Origin: Neckera pumila | Taxonomy: Eukaryota; Streptophyta; Bryopsida; Hypnales; Neckeraceae | Direction: 5' to 3' | Length of the DNA: 64,000 nucleotides | Assembly: GCA_963969595.1 (NCBI GenBank) | Contig: OZ018412.1 | Span: forward strand, 3,598,501 to 3,662,500 | Shown here: piece by piece, positions 21,721 through 34,085 of the stretch | Layout of the letters: each line of letters starts with the position of its first letter | Position numbering within the stretch: position 1 is the first letter of the stretch | Made by a program: the position numbers and the translations under genes | The notes under the pieces: model-generated | What the model saw: only the letters and a program-made list of their open reading frames with translations | Database searches by the model: none | What the model was told of the DNA's origin: nothing

Positions 21721-22545
21721 TTAACCCTTAAAGGACCAAGGCCTTTATTCTGACAAAAAAAACTCTCAAAACTGCCATTTCTTGAGCAAAGAGTAAAAAA
21801 ATTTAAAAATTGTTTTTTTTTGCACATCTAAACATAGGATCCTATACCTAATTAGTATGAAAATGTGAGAAAAAAATTTCAGAATTTTTGACTGCACAGA
21901 TTGCAAGATATCTGTGTTTGAAGTGAAAAAAACAAGTTTTTTAGCACATTGTGGGACTAGATTTTTTGACTTTGAACATTTTTAAGTTAAGATTTTTGCA
22001 CTATATAGTTTTGAGCTTTAAATCTTTCTAGTGGAGAATTGAGTTGAGAATCTACAAAAAAAAAAAAAACTCAAAAAAACTAAATTTTCGTTCTTAAAAA
22101 ACTTGTTAAATAGAAGTAGATACAAGATAGAAGGAAAATCTAAAATATTAATATCTTTTAGATGGAATTAAAATGCACGAATCCCAAAGGTGAGATTTTT
22201 CTAGCACAAACCCTAAACCATGTGGAACTTTGTTTTTCAAAAATTTGCAAGAATTGCATTCCAAAATGAATCCTACAAGTTATTTTTTTCAAAAAGATGC
22301 TCTAACTGCCCGAAAATCAAGATTGTCCATAACTTTCTCATAAAAAATCCAAATGTATTGAATCAAAGATTTCCAAATAGAAAAAAATATAATCTATAAG
22401 GAAAAAGAAATCTAAAAAAAAATTAGTTTTTTTGCACAATTTTTTTGCTGCCCCCTCTCCCTTGTTTTGAGCTTATTTGGGCATAACTTTTGTTCTTGGG
22501 CACCAATTGAAAAAAAAATTATATTCCACGAAGCTTATCGGTCAA
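21721..22545 (+). mobile_element. Repeat family B, copy with left terminus
   Basis: Begins TTAACCCTTAAAGGACCAAG and is collinear with 57804-59230 (minus the later insertion there). Shared blocks include GCACAGATTGCAAGATATCT, TGGAGAATTGAGTTGAGA and ATGGAATTAAAATGCAC. The right end corresponds to the terminus seen at 14702. Non-coding. I infer a non-autonomous DNA transposon of about 1 kb. Confidence 0.65.
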
Positions 22546-23065
22546 AACTTAGTAGTAGTTTAGAAGTAAAACCTAGGATTAGGTTAGGAGTTAACTAATT
22601 AGAAGTTAAAAATTAGAGGTTAAAAAACTTAGAGGTAGTTATTAGTGTAGGAGTAAAAACCTAGGGTTAATTTTGAAGGTGGAAAAATAAAGAGTAAAAT
22701 TCAAAAGTTAAAAAACTTATAGTAAGACTTCGGAGTTAAAACCTAGAAGTAATTTAGAAGCAAAAACTTTTGAGTAAAATTTAAGGGTCAAAACTTAGAA
22801 GTAAATTAGAAGTAAAAATTTAGAATTAATCTAGAAGTTAGAAATTTGGAGTAAAATTTAGCCGGTAGAAAATTAGAGTAGTATTTGAAGTAAGAAAGTT
22901 AGAGTAAAAAAATTAGAAGTAAATTTTTGAAAAGGAAGTCAAAACTTAGGGTTAAAGTAGGAGGGTAAAAGAATTAAGTAAAAGTCAAAAGCTAGAATTA
23001 AAATTAAAGTAGAAGTAAGAAAACTAGAGTCAAGGTAGAATACTAGAACAAGTCAAGGATTAAAA
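22546..23065. repeat. Degenerate A/G-rich minisatellite
   Basis: Irregular tandem copies of roughly AGAAGTAAAAACTTAGAGT (about 18-25 bp units, for example at 22740-22990). Imperfect, with no ORF. It looks like slippage-derived purine-rich DNA. Confidence 0.55.
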
Positions 23066-25260
23066 CATAGAAGTTCATGTAGAGGGCCTAGACTCACAAA
23101 CCAACCGGGAAAACACCATGGAAGGGACATAGGATAGGTAAAGTATCCGGAGAAGTTGTTTTTTCCTTTATTACCTAGGTTGGCCTTTTGGGTTAACAAC
23201 CAGTTAGTAGATCCTTGTACGCAGATTATAGCTACATCTATTGCCATCCACAAAACTAGGAAACATTAGCAAAGCTCCATTGCTTGGAAGGCATAGTGGA
23301 CCGTGCTCGTAATACCTGTATATCTGAACATAGTGGATAAAAGGCTAGAACCGGGACTTGTCCCCTTATTACCAAGGGTGGGTAATAAAATGCCCACAGC
23401 AACGGGTGAAGCCTTGTCCCTCGCGCCAGGTCTGGCAACCCCTGGTCGCAAAAAACAAGTGGGGACCTTGTAGAGCCTCAACCCCTGGATACAAAATGGG
23501 CAGCAGGGGACTACTTGATTGCCTGCAGGCTGTGCCTAATGCCCTACTGTGCCAACGCCCTGTGCCTCCCTCTCCTCCAAATTCTTCTAGAGCCTCCCTC
23601 TTGTGCCTCCCTCCTTTGCATTGAAATTTCACACATTTCACACAAATTTGACACAAAATTCTAACAAATTTGACAATCACGTGAATTCATTTTTTAATCA
23701 AAAGAGTGGTACTGGTGCCGTGAGTGAAGAAGTGGGAGGCATTTAAGGTTAGGGTTGTGTTGTAATTTAGCAAATATGGGTGGAATTCATTTTGTTTGTT
23801 TGATTCAAAGTCAGTTCATGGCTTCCTAGTGCTCATGATTTCAATATTGCGCAATTTGGACTTTGGAGAGTACAAAGACAAAGGGCGAGATGTAATTTGG
23901 ATTGCATTTTGCACAATATGAATGATTATTCTTGCTTCCTCAGCACCTCCACTACCTCCACCTTTTGGAAGCTTCTCCTCACACGCATCCAGATCTACCA
24001 CTAATTGAGCCAATTCACTGCAGCATTTCCCATTCACTTAGATAGAGCATGAAGCCCGGAGCTTTATATCAAATAAATCTTTCATCAAACCTCCATGTGA
24101 CGTTTGAAAACTTGTGAGGACAATGTCTATTACATGTTAGGAATGAAATTTTCACAAATATGAGCTAAGTGATTGTGGATATATTCTTTGTAGCTTATTC
24201 CAAACTGGCACATAATGGTAAGAAGAAAGGCTCTATCTAAAAGTGAAATAGCTTGATGCATTTGAGGTTCAATGTGAACATGTTATTAGTCTTTCGATTT
24301 AGCACTTTATGAAGTTGTAGGAACAAATCTCTGCAAGCTTGGAATTGGAAAGAGCCTGTTGAAGTATTCACATTGAAAATTCACAAGTATAGGTGAGAGA
24401 CTTGAAATTAGTCTTACGGGTGATTGCAAGAAACACTTGTCCTATTTTTTGTCCCTTTGACTTCGGACATGTGGTTTTTTGCTCATAACTTTTGCATCAT
24501 TTGTCCATTTGGCGTGATTTGGAAAGAAAATACATATGGTAGTTGCAGACATTGAGTAATTTTTAAAAAAATTTTAAATTATTTTACTATTTTTAAACTT
24601 CCCCCGATGACAAGTTTAAAAATAAAACATCAATGTCGAGGTCATGCATGATTCATTTTTTTAAAGAACACGGACCAGCAACCAGCAATTGAACAATTTA
24701 ATTGACAAATCAAACATAGGTACTTTCTTCCTTTGTCTCCCTTTGTTTTGGAATTGTTGTGTCTTGGGCATGCAGGCGCCTCCTCCTGCGCATTTGTTGT
24801 TCTTCCCTCTTCCTGCTGTGCCTCTCTCCTACACCTCCCTTCGGGTGCCTTCCTCATAGACGTTGAATGAACAAAGTGCATGGTGCAACTTCGAATGCCT
24901 CCGATCCACAAATTGATGGAGTGCATTGTGCAACTTCTAATGCCACCGTTGAATTGTCAACAAATTTGAGCTGAAATTGCCTTCATTGAAGAGTGATGCA
25001 AGAAAATCAGTTTCTAGAGTTTCCAGAGTTTGCAATAGAAATGGCAATTTCAAATGCTTTTTCACAAAAAAGAAAGCTGTGGTTATTTAGAAATGAACTC
25101 CACCACTTTGCTGCCATTGGCACTTTGAATATCCTAAATCTTTAATTGCATTTTGTTTGATTTCTTCCAAAATGCATTGGATGACCTGCCTGTTAGTCGT
25201 AGTTGCAGATCGCTAGCCCATGATACTCTTTCTTCTTCTAATTTGCAATGTCCACCTTAG
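23066..25260. other. Unassigned region before the piggyBac relic
   Basis: 23060-23620 is less A+T-rich than its surroundings and carries overlapping ORFs of 88 and 103 codons on opposite strands without recognisable domains. 24640-24960 contains a short direct repeat (GTGCATGGTGCAACTTCGAATGCC at about 24878, diverged copy at about 24918). Some of it may belong to the piggyBac-like element, but no terminus could be placed. Confidence 0.3.
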
Positions 25261-25289
25261 AGTCCTACCCCCCCCTTATTCCATCAGAT

Positions 25290-27528
25290 AGAATTTGATT
25301 ATCCTACACCTTTCATTGTACCATCATTACCAGAAAACGATCAAGAAAATTTCTTCTTAGAGGACATTGATATCATTGGCAATGTGGATCCGGAGTTCAT
25401 TGATAGCCCGAAGCATGAAGTTGGAAGTAGAGGTTCTAGTTGTGAAGAAGTTGAGGAAGGAGACTTCAATAAAGACCCGCATTCTTTCTACAAGATTCAA
25501 AATCTTGAGGACCTCAGATGGCCTCTGGAATTGTTATGCGACCCCGAGCAAATTTGAAGCCAATACAAACAATTGCATGATGCAAGTGGATCAACAAAGT
25601 AATTGATACCCGCATTATTAGTAGGTCTAGACTGTTTATGAAGCAAAAATTGGACTATATTGTTCACAAACATGTCAAATTTCTTTTACAAAGAATAGCC
25701 AAAGGCTTGTCAGTGCATGCAGTAAACAAAAAATTGCGCATAAAAGACACCTTCAGTTGTATGAGATGGTAGTGCATTACAATGGAATAAAACATAATTA
25801 GGATAAATTTGAATCACCATTGTCCCAAGAAGGGACAAAATGAATTTTGGGCAATTTTATAAGAGCAAAATTTATTAGGAATATTTCATTAAAAACATTT
25901 CACAAATTTGAAGGAGTTATTTAACTTTTGAAGAATTCCATTTTCATTTCAGTCAATGCTCAATAGCAAAATATATTGGGTTCCACTTGGCATCAAAATT
26001 TTATTATTTATGATCCTAAGTCAAAGGACTATCTTGGTTGTTATGGGTCCAATTTCCTTGAGAATTTCTTCCCTATTTTTTTCGATTTATTCCAAATGTT
26101 TTGGCCTTTATAGATTTTACGAGACATTGTTGCTGAGATGAACTGGTATGCAACGACATTGAATTATAGTTGGGGGGACATATAGAGTGCTAAATTGAAA
26201 TTTTTTTACTGTATTAGAATTAAATTTTTTTATGGCCATCATATTATACATGGGTATGAGGCGCCAACTCAATTTGAAATCTTATTGGCATAAAGAAGGC
26301 TCAATTTTTTCATTGTCCGACTATCTCTAATTTGATGACATGGTGCCGTTTTGAATTACTCACAAAATGTTTACATGTCACAAATCCAGTAACATATGAG
26401 AGCGACAAGAAAATGTTGGGATATGACAAAAAGAGGCAAGTTAGGTGGTTATTGAATGCAATAAGAGACAATTACCAAAACGCCTGTAATATTGGTAAAT
26501 TTGCAACGATTGATGAAATGATGATCCAATATAAGGAAACTTACTGCCTTGCTAGGCAATATGCCTCAAAAACCACAAAAGTGGGCTTGAAGGTTTGGTG
26601 CTTAGTAAATCGAAATCAAAATATGTTTCAAATTTTGAAGTCTATTGTGAAAAAAATCCTATAATTGAAGAAGAAATGTGACAACGGGGAGGACATGGCA
26701 AAGCACAATTAGCCCATAACGTTGAATTGCGCTTGCTTCTATCAATCAAAGATAAAAGACATGTAATTGTCATGGATAATTTTTCCTTTCCTATCGCCTT
26801 ATTCAAAGATCTATTGGATAAAAAAATCATATGCAATCGACACAATGAGGATAAATCGAGTGGGTCTTCCTCAAATTTTCAAAAACACAAAAGATTATAA
26901 TAGAAATGAGTAAGGAATACTATATTTTTTTGTATGCATGATTTGAGGCAAATGTCAAGCATTATTTGAAAAAGATAAAAAAAGCGGTTCTTATCATTTC
27001 AACGCATGTGGGTCCAATTCAATTTCCATGGGAAGTTTCAGTTGTAACTGTTCCACGTTGTAATGGTTTAGAGCGGGAGAGCATTCAAACATTACCAGTG
27101 TACCTTGAGTATATAACTCACATGCGTGGTGTAGATGTGGCCGATCAATTACAAGCGTCGTATTCTTGTCAAACCTGGTTCTACAAGTGGTGGCATCGTG
27201 TTTTTTTTTTCTTCTCGATATAAGCATTGTAAATATGTATATAATTTACATGGACAAATGCAAGGCAGAAGATCTTCCAAAGTGTCAGATGAAGCATTTG
27301 CAATTCCGCACTCAATTGTGTAAAACTCTAGTTGCAAGATGGCATAGGAGGAGATGTCGAGAATTTGAGGAACTACCCCTTTATAGACAAGTGGGCTATC
27401 TAGCATTTACCAAGGATTGCAATCCATGCGTGGTTTGCAATGACGGCTCATATCCATTGACGTGGCCAAAGATATATTGCCCTACTTGTGGCAACAAATT
27501 CATGTATTGGTGTAAGAGATGTTTTTAG
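25290..27528 (+). pseudogene. piggyBac-like transposase pseudogene
   Basis: A multiply broken transposase of the piggyBac (DDE_Tnp_1_7) family. In order: an acidic N-terminal region (PTPFIVPSLPEN…EEVEEGDFN, 25300-25540); a conserved MAIILYMGM and RFELLTKCLHV region (26230-26390); the first catalytic Asp in ATIDEMMIQYKE (about 26512); the second in HVIVMDNF (about 26775) followed by ALFKDLLDKK, a frameshift and MRINRVGLPQI; the third in MRGVDVADQ (about 27134-27145) followed by KWWHRVFFF; and a C-terminal Cys-rich zinc-binding domain (CNPCVVCNDG…CPTCGNKF…CKRC, to the stop at 27526). Frameshifts and stops between blocks make it inactive. Flanking TTAA sites and CCC termini were not identified. 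Confidence 0.85.
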
Positions 27529-28800
27529 AATTTTCACAAACATTTGAATGGCTAAGCCATTTGCAATTTGAGTACAATTTTCAAGTACCATTTAAACAAA
27601 TATTTCAAAAACTGGTTAAATTTTTTTTTTTTTATAATTTTATCCTAAGACTTCAAACTGTCATTGCACTTGTAGAGATTTCTTTAGTGGATGGAAGGAT
27701 AAATTTTGAATGTGTTTGAATGTGAATATTTTGGAAAAAAGAGGACGAATTCGCCAAAAAAATGGTGGGCATTCAAAGGTGCAGCTATGAATTTACAGGA
27801 TTTATATTTATTCTAATATTGTAGACATTTGTAATTGAAGAAAAAATTCTCTCATATTTTAATTCCTTTTAGTATTCTAGGATACCTTGTAAATAAACAA
27901 TGAGATAATAAAGTGCTTTAATTTTTAGGACCTTCTATAGAAAACTAGAAATTTCAAAAGTTTTCACAAGCAACAAAAAAATTGACACCCATGCAAGCCT
28001 TTGACATTATTTTTTGGAGCAGAGACATTGTTCAAATGGCCTTAATGGCTTGCATATCTGATGTCCTCAAAAGATTTTAACTCTATTAGGTTGATTGCCA
28101 TCTGATGTACATGTACATGGCACATGCAGGAGAACTAGCCAAAAGAAGAAGCAGAGGAACAATGCCATCTGAAGAGAAATAAAGTAGTATGCTGTTTTGA
28201 GGTGCTGATTGTCTTTTAGGGGCAGCTGAACTCCTCAAAACAAATTTCAATAAATTTTTGTACAAAAAGAAATGGAATTGGCATCTAATCCAAGTCGTTG
28301 CATATTTTTTGGACTTTTATGGAGTTAGTTATGAATTTATGAATTTCTTAAAGAAGTAGGTGGATGGAAATATAGACTTGATGGATGGAGTGCATTGTAG
28401 GTGGGTGATGTGGTGAGTTGGAGGTCCCATGCAATGGAACTCTGCAAGGAACATATTGGGAATGCAAGGGAACTAATCGGGCCCTTTTTTTTCCTATGCC
28501 CCAAAGACTTTTGCTCACCAAAGCCTTCTAATTTCAATAGGAATTGGAATTTTTGTTTTTTTTTAATTTTTTTTGGGGAGTTTGTCAAAGAGAAATAAAT
28601 GCTTCAATCCACCATTGCGATTTCTGAGTATTGAAACTATAAGGTAGAAAAATTCTTAGCAAAAAAAGCTAGTGTATTGTCAATTCTCTAGGCATTGTGT
28701 CTTTTCAAGATTTTTTTGGATGTATTACACACATTTTTTTGGAGTAAAATTTGGTAGATACATGTATAATATTATCTACAATATGTTAAATATTTTTATT
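27529..28800. other. DNA downstream of the piggyBac relic
   Basis: A+T-rich, with ORFs up to 83 codons on opposite strands around 28337-28598 that shadow each other and show no domain. It probably includes the 3' part of the piggyBac-like element, but its end cannot be placed. Confidence 0.35.
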
Positions 28801-29096
28801 TGAAGTCTTTAGTGCAAAAAATTTCCACCAATGGAGGTCAAAGGCAGCTGAAGTTGTAGGGCAGCAATCAAAAAACCTTTTTTCCAAACTTTGAATGCTC
28901 TTATCTTTCAATCCATACAATCAAATTTGATGAAATAATTACCACATGATTTTTAGGCAAGTGAAGTACAAGATCCTATGATTGAATTTTTGAAAAATAT
29001 ATATTTTTGGTTTTCTTAAGTGAACGTAGCAGAAATGGCAATTTTGAGTGCATTTTTGACAAAATACACCTTGGTCCTTTAGGAGTTAAGTTGTGA
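28801..29096 (-). repeat. Repeat family B, partial copy (minus)
   Basis: Reads in reverse as CTCCTAAAGGACCAAGGTGT followed by an A/T-rich part with GCACTCAAAATTGCCATTTC. That block is also found, in reverse, at about 45545-45590 and 56190-56215. Only the terminal 0.3 kb is recognisable. Confidence 0.55.
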
Positions 29097-30960
29097 GTTT
29101 GGACTTATTTTATTTTATTTCATGTGTTTTCTAATTTAAACTTCATCTTTTGATTTTTCCTAACTTTTTTAGTTTTTTTCTAAGCTTGGACCACTTATGA
29201 GTGATTTGGAGTTCCTACTTTAGGATTCTAGTACTACGTTCTTTTCTTGTTAAAGTGAAGTTGTTCTCATTGTTTATTTCTTTTTTCCTTAATGTTTCAA
29301 AAGACTTCTAGTCAATTATTATTTTTAAAATTTTGAGGGTTGCTTTTTGAAGAGAAATATTTGGACTTTCTGAAATGCTATTATACTTTGGATTTGACTT
29401 CTCCTATCAAAAGTTATTGATGGATGAAGTTTGATTGCTAATCGGTGCTTAAAACTTCATTTACAAATAACTACTAACCTAAATTTCAAAACTAGCTTCT
29501 AATTTCATTTTGAATTTTAATTTGTCTCTAATCTCTAATCTTGTTCTCTTTGGCTATTCTTAGATTTTTTTCATCCAATTTAGTCACCAAAGTTTATTCG
29601 TCTATATCTTCTTCATTTTGATTCCAAATCCAAAGTGTTATATATTTTTGGAAACCTTTGGATCTAATCTATAAACTTTCACAGATAAAATTGGAAGAAA
29701 TCTACTTTTAATACTCTGACTTGGACTTGAAGTTTGGTTAAGCTTTAAAAGTAGCTAATCAATGAAACTCAAAAGAAAAAAGAGGAAATAGTATTTCACC
29801 TCAAGTGTAGAGGACTTCTTCAAGTTACTCTCAATTCCATGTGTTGATATTGTCTTCTATTTTTGCTCACCGCTTTATTCCATCAAGTAAAAAGGAAGGT
29901 TTTAATACAAATTTTTGAACTTTAATTATCTTCTTCTTTTCTTTCCTACTCCATCATTTTTTTCTAATACTATTTCTACTTATTATTTTATTTTCATAGT
30001 TGACTCTTGATGGAATAAAATACGAATGCTCAAATCTCCAAATAATAATTGACTTTTGAAAGTTTCTTATCCCTATCCAAGTCAATTACTATTCTATCTA
30101 TTTCCTAATGGTCTAATTTTTTTTTTTAAGATATAACACATAATTCTATCAACTTCCAAAATCTCCATTTCTCCTACATTATTTCATTTTTTACTTGTCT
30201 CTTTACTAATTGTTGCGCCCTCTTGGCTATGGAGTTTAAGATGTTTTCCCTTTTTTCCACATTTTAATAATTTTGTCTATTATATCTTAATTGACCCTCT
30301 ATTTCTATGCTTTTGTTTTCTTTCAACCTTCTCTTTCTTTTCTACCTATTCCTACTTGTTTTGATACCTATGTATTTTTTTTTTTGGCAATTTTGAGATT
30401 TAATATCCAAAGGCAACTTAGCTTAAAAAGTAGCAAAAGATTTTTTATTTTGTTTTTAAAGACTAGGAAGAGAGACTAATCTAAACCACCATCAATTGGC
30501 CTCAGTTTAGAACACTATCAGTTCTGCTAAAAAAAAAGGCCATGAATTTGGGCTTGTGGAGCCTCCCAGACTGACCAGTTGTTGGGCTGGTTTCTCTTTT
30601 TTTTTTTCTTCTTAACGCCACATGTTGCTCTAGGAGTAATTGAACCTTTGTAGGCATTGACTGCGTCATGGGATTGATAGGACCCCCGGTTGCCTTGGTC
30701 CGTATACTGCTTTAGTCTATGAGCTGGTGTCGAGGCCCTTCTAGACCCCTTTCCGTCGGTCTTTGTCTATTTTTTCCAAATCTTCATAGACTCTCTTTGA
30801 ACTTCAATACTTTGATTTATTGTTATTTTTTATTTTTGAAAAAACTTCCTAAACTTTATCTATGGACTACTTTGACAATGACCTTTCAAGGTTTCTTAAA
30901 GACATTTATCAAAAATCTATTCTAATCTTTTGGAAGCTAAATTTTGAATGGTTTCCAACA
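29097..30960. other. T-rich, gene-free stretch
   Basis: A strongly pyrimidine-biased strand with many TTCT, TTTC and CTAAT runs. No domain-bearing ORF and no clear repeat boundary. It resembles the reverse complement of the degenerate A/G-rich tract at 22.5-23.0 kb in composition only. Confidence 0.35.
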
Positions 30961-33008
30961 AGTTTTGAAAACGAAACTTTAAGAATAACTTTGTAATAAG
31001 ATCAAAGCTTTGCCGTCTTGGAGGTTTTGGAAAGAAACACTAATATTCTCTAAAACTTGCAAAGTCAAAACTTTGCCATCTCGGAGGTTTTGAAAAAAAC
31101 ATTAGTACTCTCTAAAACTTGCAAAGTCAAAGCTTTGCCATAGTTTTGATAGTACACAAGTTTTCTATAATATTATAAAAGACCAAGGTCAAAGTTGCAC
31201 CGCACCAATTAGAATGCTAAAAACAAAAGACAAAAATTCAACAAAGTTAGCTTGTCAAATGCATAAAAAGATACGTAGAGGATATGTTAGAGTAGAATTA
31301 TTCATACAAACACTTATTAGTATAAAACAAATTACAATGAGTTACTAAGCATACAAAACCTCTAAGAGATTTTGCAATTAAAGAAATTCTCTCTTGAAGG
31401 ATTAGAACTTTCATATTTTACAAACTAAAAGTCCTCCAAAGCGGCATTGCTAAAGTATGATGGGGGCTTGTTCTAGAATTAGTATGAAAATCTCAAAATT
31501 TAACAACAATTTCAATACAAGTAGGATAACAACTCAAAACACGTAAAATACTAGAGCAACTTCAAAGGGACCCCAATGCCCTTTAAAGAGCTTGAAAAAT
31601 AGCAACAATAGAATGAAAATGCTCCAAAAAAACCATAATTTGGCAATGTGACCTAAAAACGGCTAAAATCCAATTAAATGGATTTAAAGTGTACAAAATG
31701 GTTCAAAAATGAACCAAGGGGTGTTTATCAGAGGAAAGTGAGTCCCTTTATATACATTTCTAAAGAAAATCATTCCCCCTCTTTTCCTAGTGATTAACTT
31801 ACCATTTAGGATTTTCATCCAAAGTTTAACTTTCTACGCTAGTTCAAAACTCTAATTTTTGAAGATTAACTCCAAATCACAAACAAATTGCGCCATTGGC
31901 TTCAGAAGGCTCTTTTTAATATTGAAATTTTTCAAATCTTTAGTTTGGCACCAAAAAATTATTAAAACTTAGCACTAATTGAACACCAAAGAAGAGTAAA
32001 AATTCAATTCTTGACATTTAATTTTTTTGAGAAAAATAATTAGTCTAGGTTCTTTAATAGGTATGAGGGAATAAAAAAAGACCTAAATTTGACCCCGTCC
32101 TAATTCTGTATGTTCCCGGGACGTCGATCAACTCCACCGTAATCTTCAAATTTGCCAATTATTAAGAAATCTTGCCGGTTTGGGCACTTCTAGCTATCGG
32201 AATGTTTTGAATTTTGTTGGAGCATCTTATGAGAATAAAAAAGCAAGTCTCATTTTTAATGAGATTTTACCGCAATCTAGATAATTTCTAAAAATATCCC
32301 ATCATGGATTTTGATAGTTGACTATCCGGAAGAACATTTTCTGCAAGTCAAAAAATTTGGAAACTTTTTATGGAACCTTTCATAAAATTCTACAAAAGAT
32401 GTGTAAGTTTATATTTTTATTTTGCACAAAGGCCATAGGAGCATCAAAATTTGTCACCTCCTTTTAATTCTGGCAACTAAAGAATTTATTTTGTAGAAAG
32501 AAATCTTAACAAATCGATTTCACCGTTGCATTTCAAATGTGATTTCTATTCTATAATTTCATACTCTATGCGAAGATTCTTTCTAGATGTCCATCTTGAG
32601 GTGATAACTCCTACACGTTAATAATAGGGGGTTCCGTTATTCTGTTGATACAAACAAAAAGTAAAACTTATCTTTGGAAATGGACTTAGGACCTCAACAA
32701 TATTCCCTCAGATGAATTTTAGCCCTAAGATGTCACATGCACCATAGGATTAGCGATTTAGATCCTATTTACTTAAAATTCTACTATTTACATAAAATCT
32801 CAAGTTCTAATCTATTTACAACTGAAAATTAAGTATACTTAGAAAAAAACAATCCATAAGGGATTAAATGCTAGTATGTTGACATATGACATATTTATTT
32901 TGATTTTACACTCTTTTGGGGTTTTTATTGGATATAAAACCACACTCAAATTTGCGGAACACAAATAAAAAAAACATTGAAACCCAAATGACAAATTGAG
33001 AGCTCACA
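30961..33008 (-). mobile_element. LTR-like repeat (family C), copy 2 (minus)
   Basis: Reverse-complement relative of 18839-20960 and of 63273-64000. It starts TGTGAGCTCTCAATTTGTCA at 33008 and carries GAGGTCCTAAGTCC (about 32690), a TATATAAAGGG box (31754-31744), the GCCGCTTTGGAGGAC block (about 31447) and repeated GGCAAAGCTTTGA-like blocks (31000-31140). The length of about 2.05 kb agrees with copy 1. No pol domain adjoins it, so a solo LTR is the simplest reading. Confidence 0.6.
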
Positions 33009-33097
33009 CTTGTTTATGACCAACATTAATATTGTATAACTAATCATTTTTATTGTACTTTAGTTCTAAAAAGAACAAGTTTTTATTTCTAAGACAT

Positions 33098-34085
33098 CAC
33101 TACTAGAAAATTCAATGTCCAAATCAATAGGATAACCAAAATTATATGTTGATTAGAACATTTTGATTCAAATAATAATCAATACATTTATGTTGATTTT
33201 ATTTTTGGATTTAGCCAAATTCAAAAATTCATTATTATTTTATGACTTCATGTAGACTGCCACATAGGCAAAATCCACCACATAAGCCAGATCTCCCATG
33301 TGGTCAAAGTTGCCACGTTGACAAATCCGCCATGTGGATAGGACCTTTAATTAAATTTTAGTTTCAGCACTATATTCAAAGCTAGATATTGAACTTCAAA
33401 TGTCACTTACCATGGTGTTAAAAGAAATGAGAAGAAATTTTTTTTATACAAATGGAGAGGTGGAAGATAGAACAAATCATATGAGATAAGTAAACTGAAA
33501 TGTGTAGGCTCTTAGTTAAAGTGCAAAAGTAGGAATTGTGATAAAAGTAGAATATTAGACTTCATTTTGGCATAGTTGAATTATTTTTCTTTTTAAATTT
33601 TGAACAAAAAAAAGGTGGAAAATCAAGCCAATTTTTATCTTCAGAAATCTATTTGACATTTTGAGCTTCCAATCAAAATTTAAGGACAAATTTTAGAGAG
33701 GAAGTTTGAAATTGTCAAAGAAAAATGTTTCTTTCAACTCCTCTCTGAAATTTGTCCATAACTTTTAATTAGAGGTTCAAAATTTCAAACGGATTTTTGA
33801 AAATGAAAGTTGGCTTGATTTCTTACCTTCAATGCATTCAATTTTTTTTGAAAAAAATTATTACTATGTCAAAATAAAATCTGAAATTCTATTTTGAGGA
33901 TGTCCAATGGATTGCCGAATTAACTAAGCAAATTTTGTTTTTGGTCAAAATCAATGCAATTTTGTTGATTATTATTTTTGTCAAAAAATAAATTGGCCAA
34001 ATCAATACACAGAATACCATTTTTTTTTACAATGAACAAAAACTAGTTAATTCTATATTAATTAAGGCCCTCTTTTCTAGGAGTG
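33098..34085. mobile_element. Non-autonomous CACTA-type element, 988 bp
   Basis: Left terminus CACTACTAGAAAATTC. Right terminus, in reverse, CACTCCTAGAAAAGAG. It is flanked on both sides by CAT (33095-33097 and 34086-34088), the 3-bp target duplication expected of CACTA/En-Spm transposons. Internally a hairpin of about 190 bp (33620-33830) pairs ATCAAGCCAATTTT with its inverse. No transposase. Confidence 0.85.

Noticed and set aside
23256..23680. Possible gene in the less A+T-rich block
   Set aside because: Overlapping ORFs on both strands, no recognisable domain, no splice-supported extension.
26332..26664. Intact short piggyBac-domain gene
   Set aside because: The ORF covers only part of the catalytic domain. 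The rest continues in other frames with stops, so it is a pseudogene fragment.
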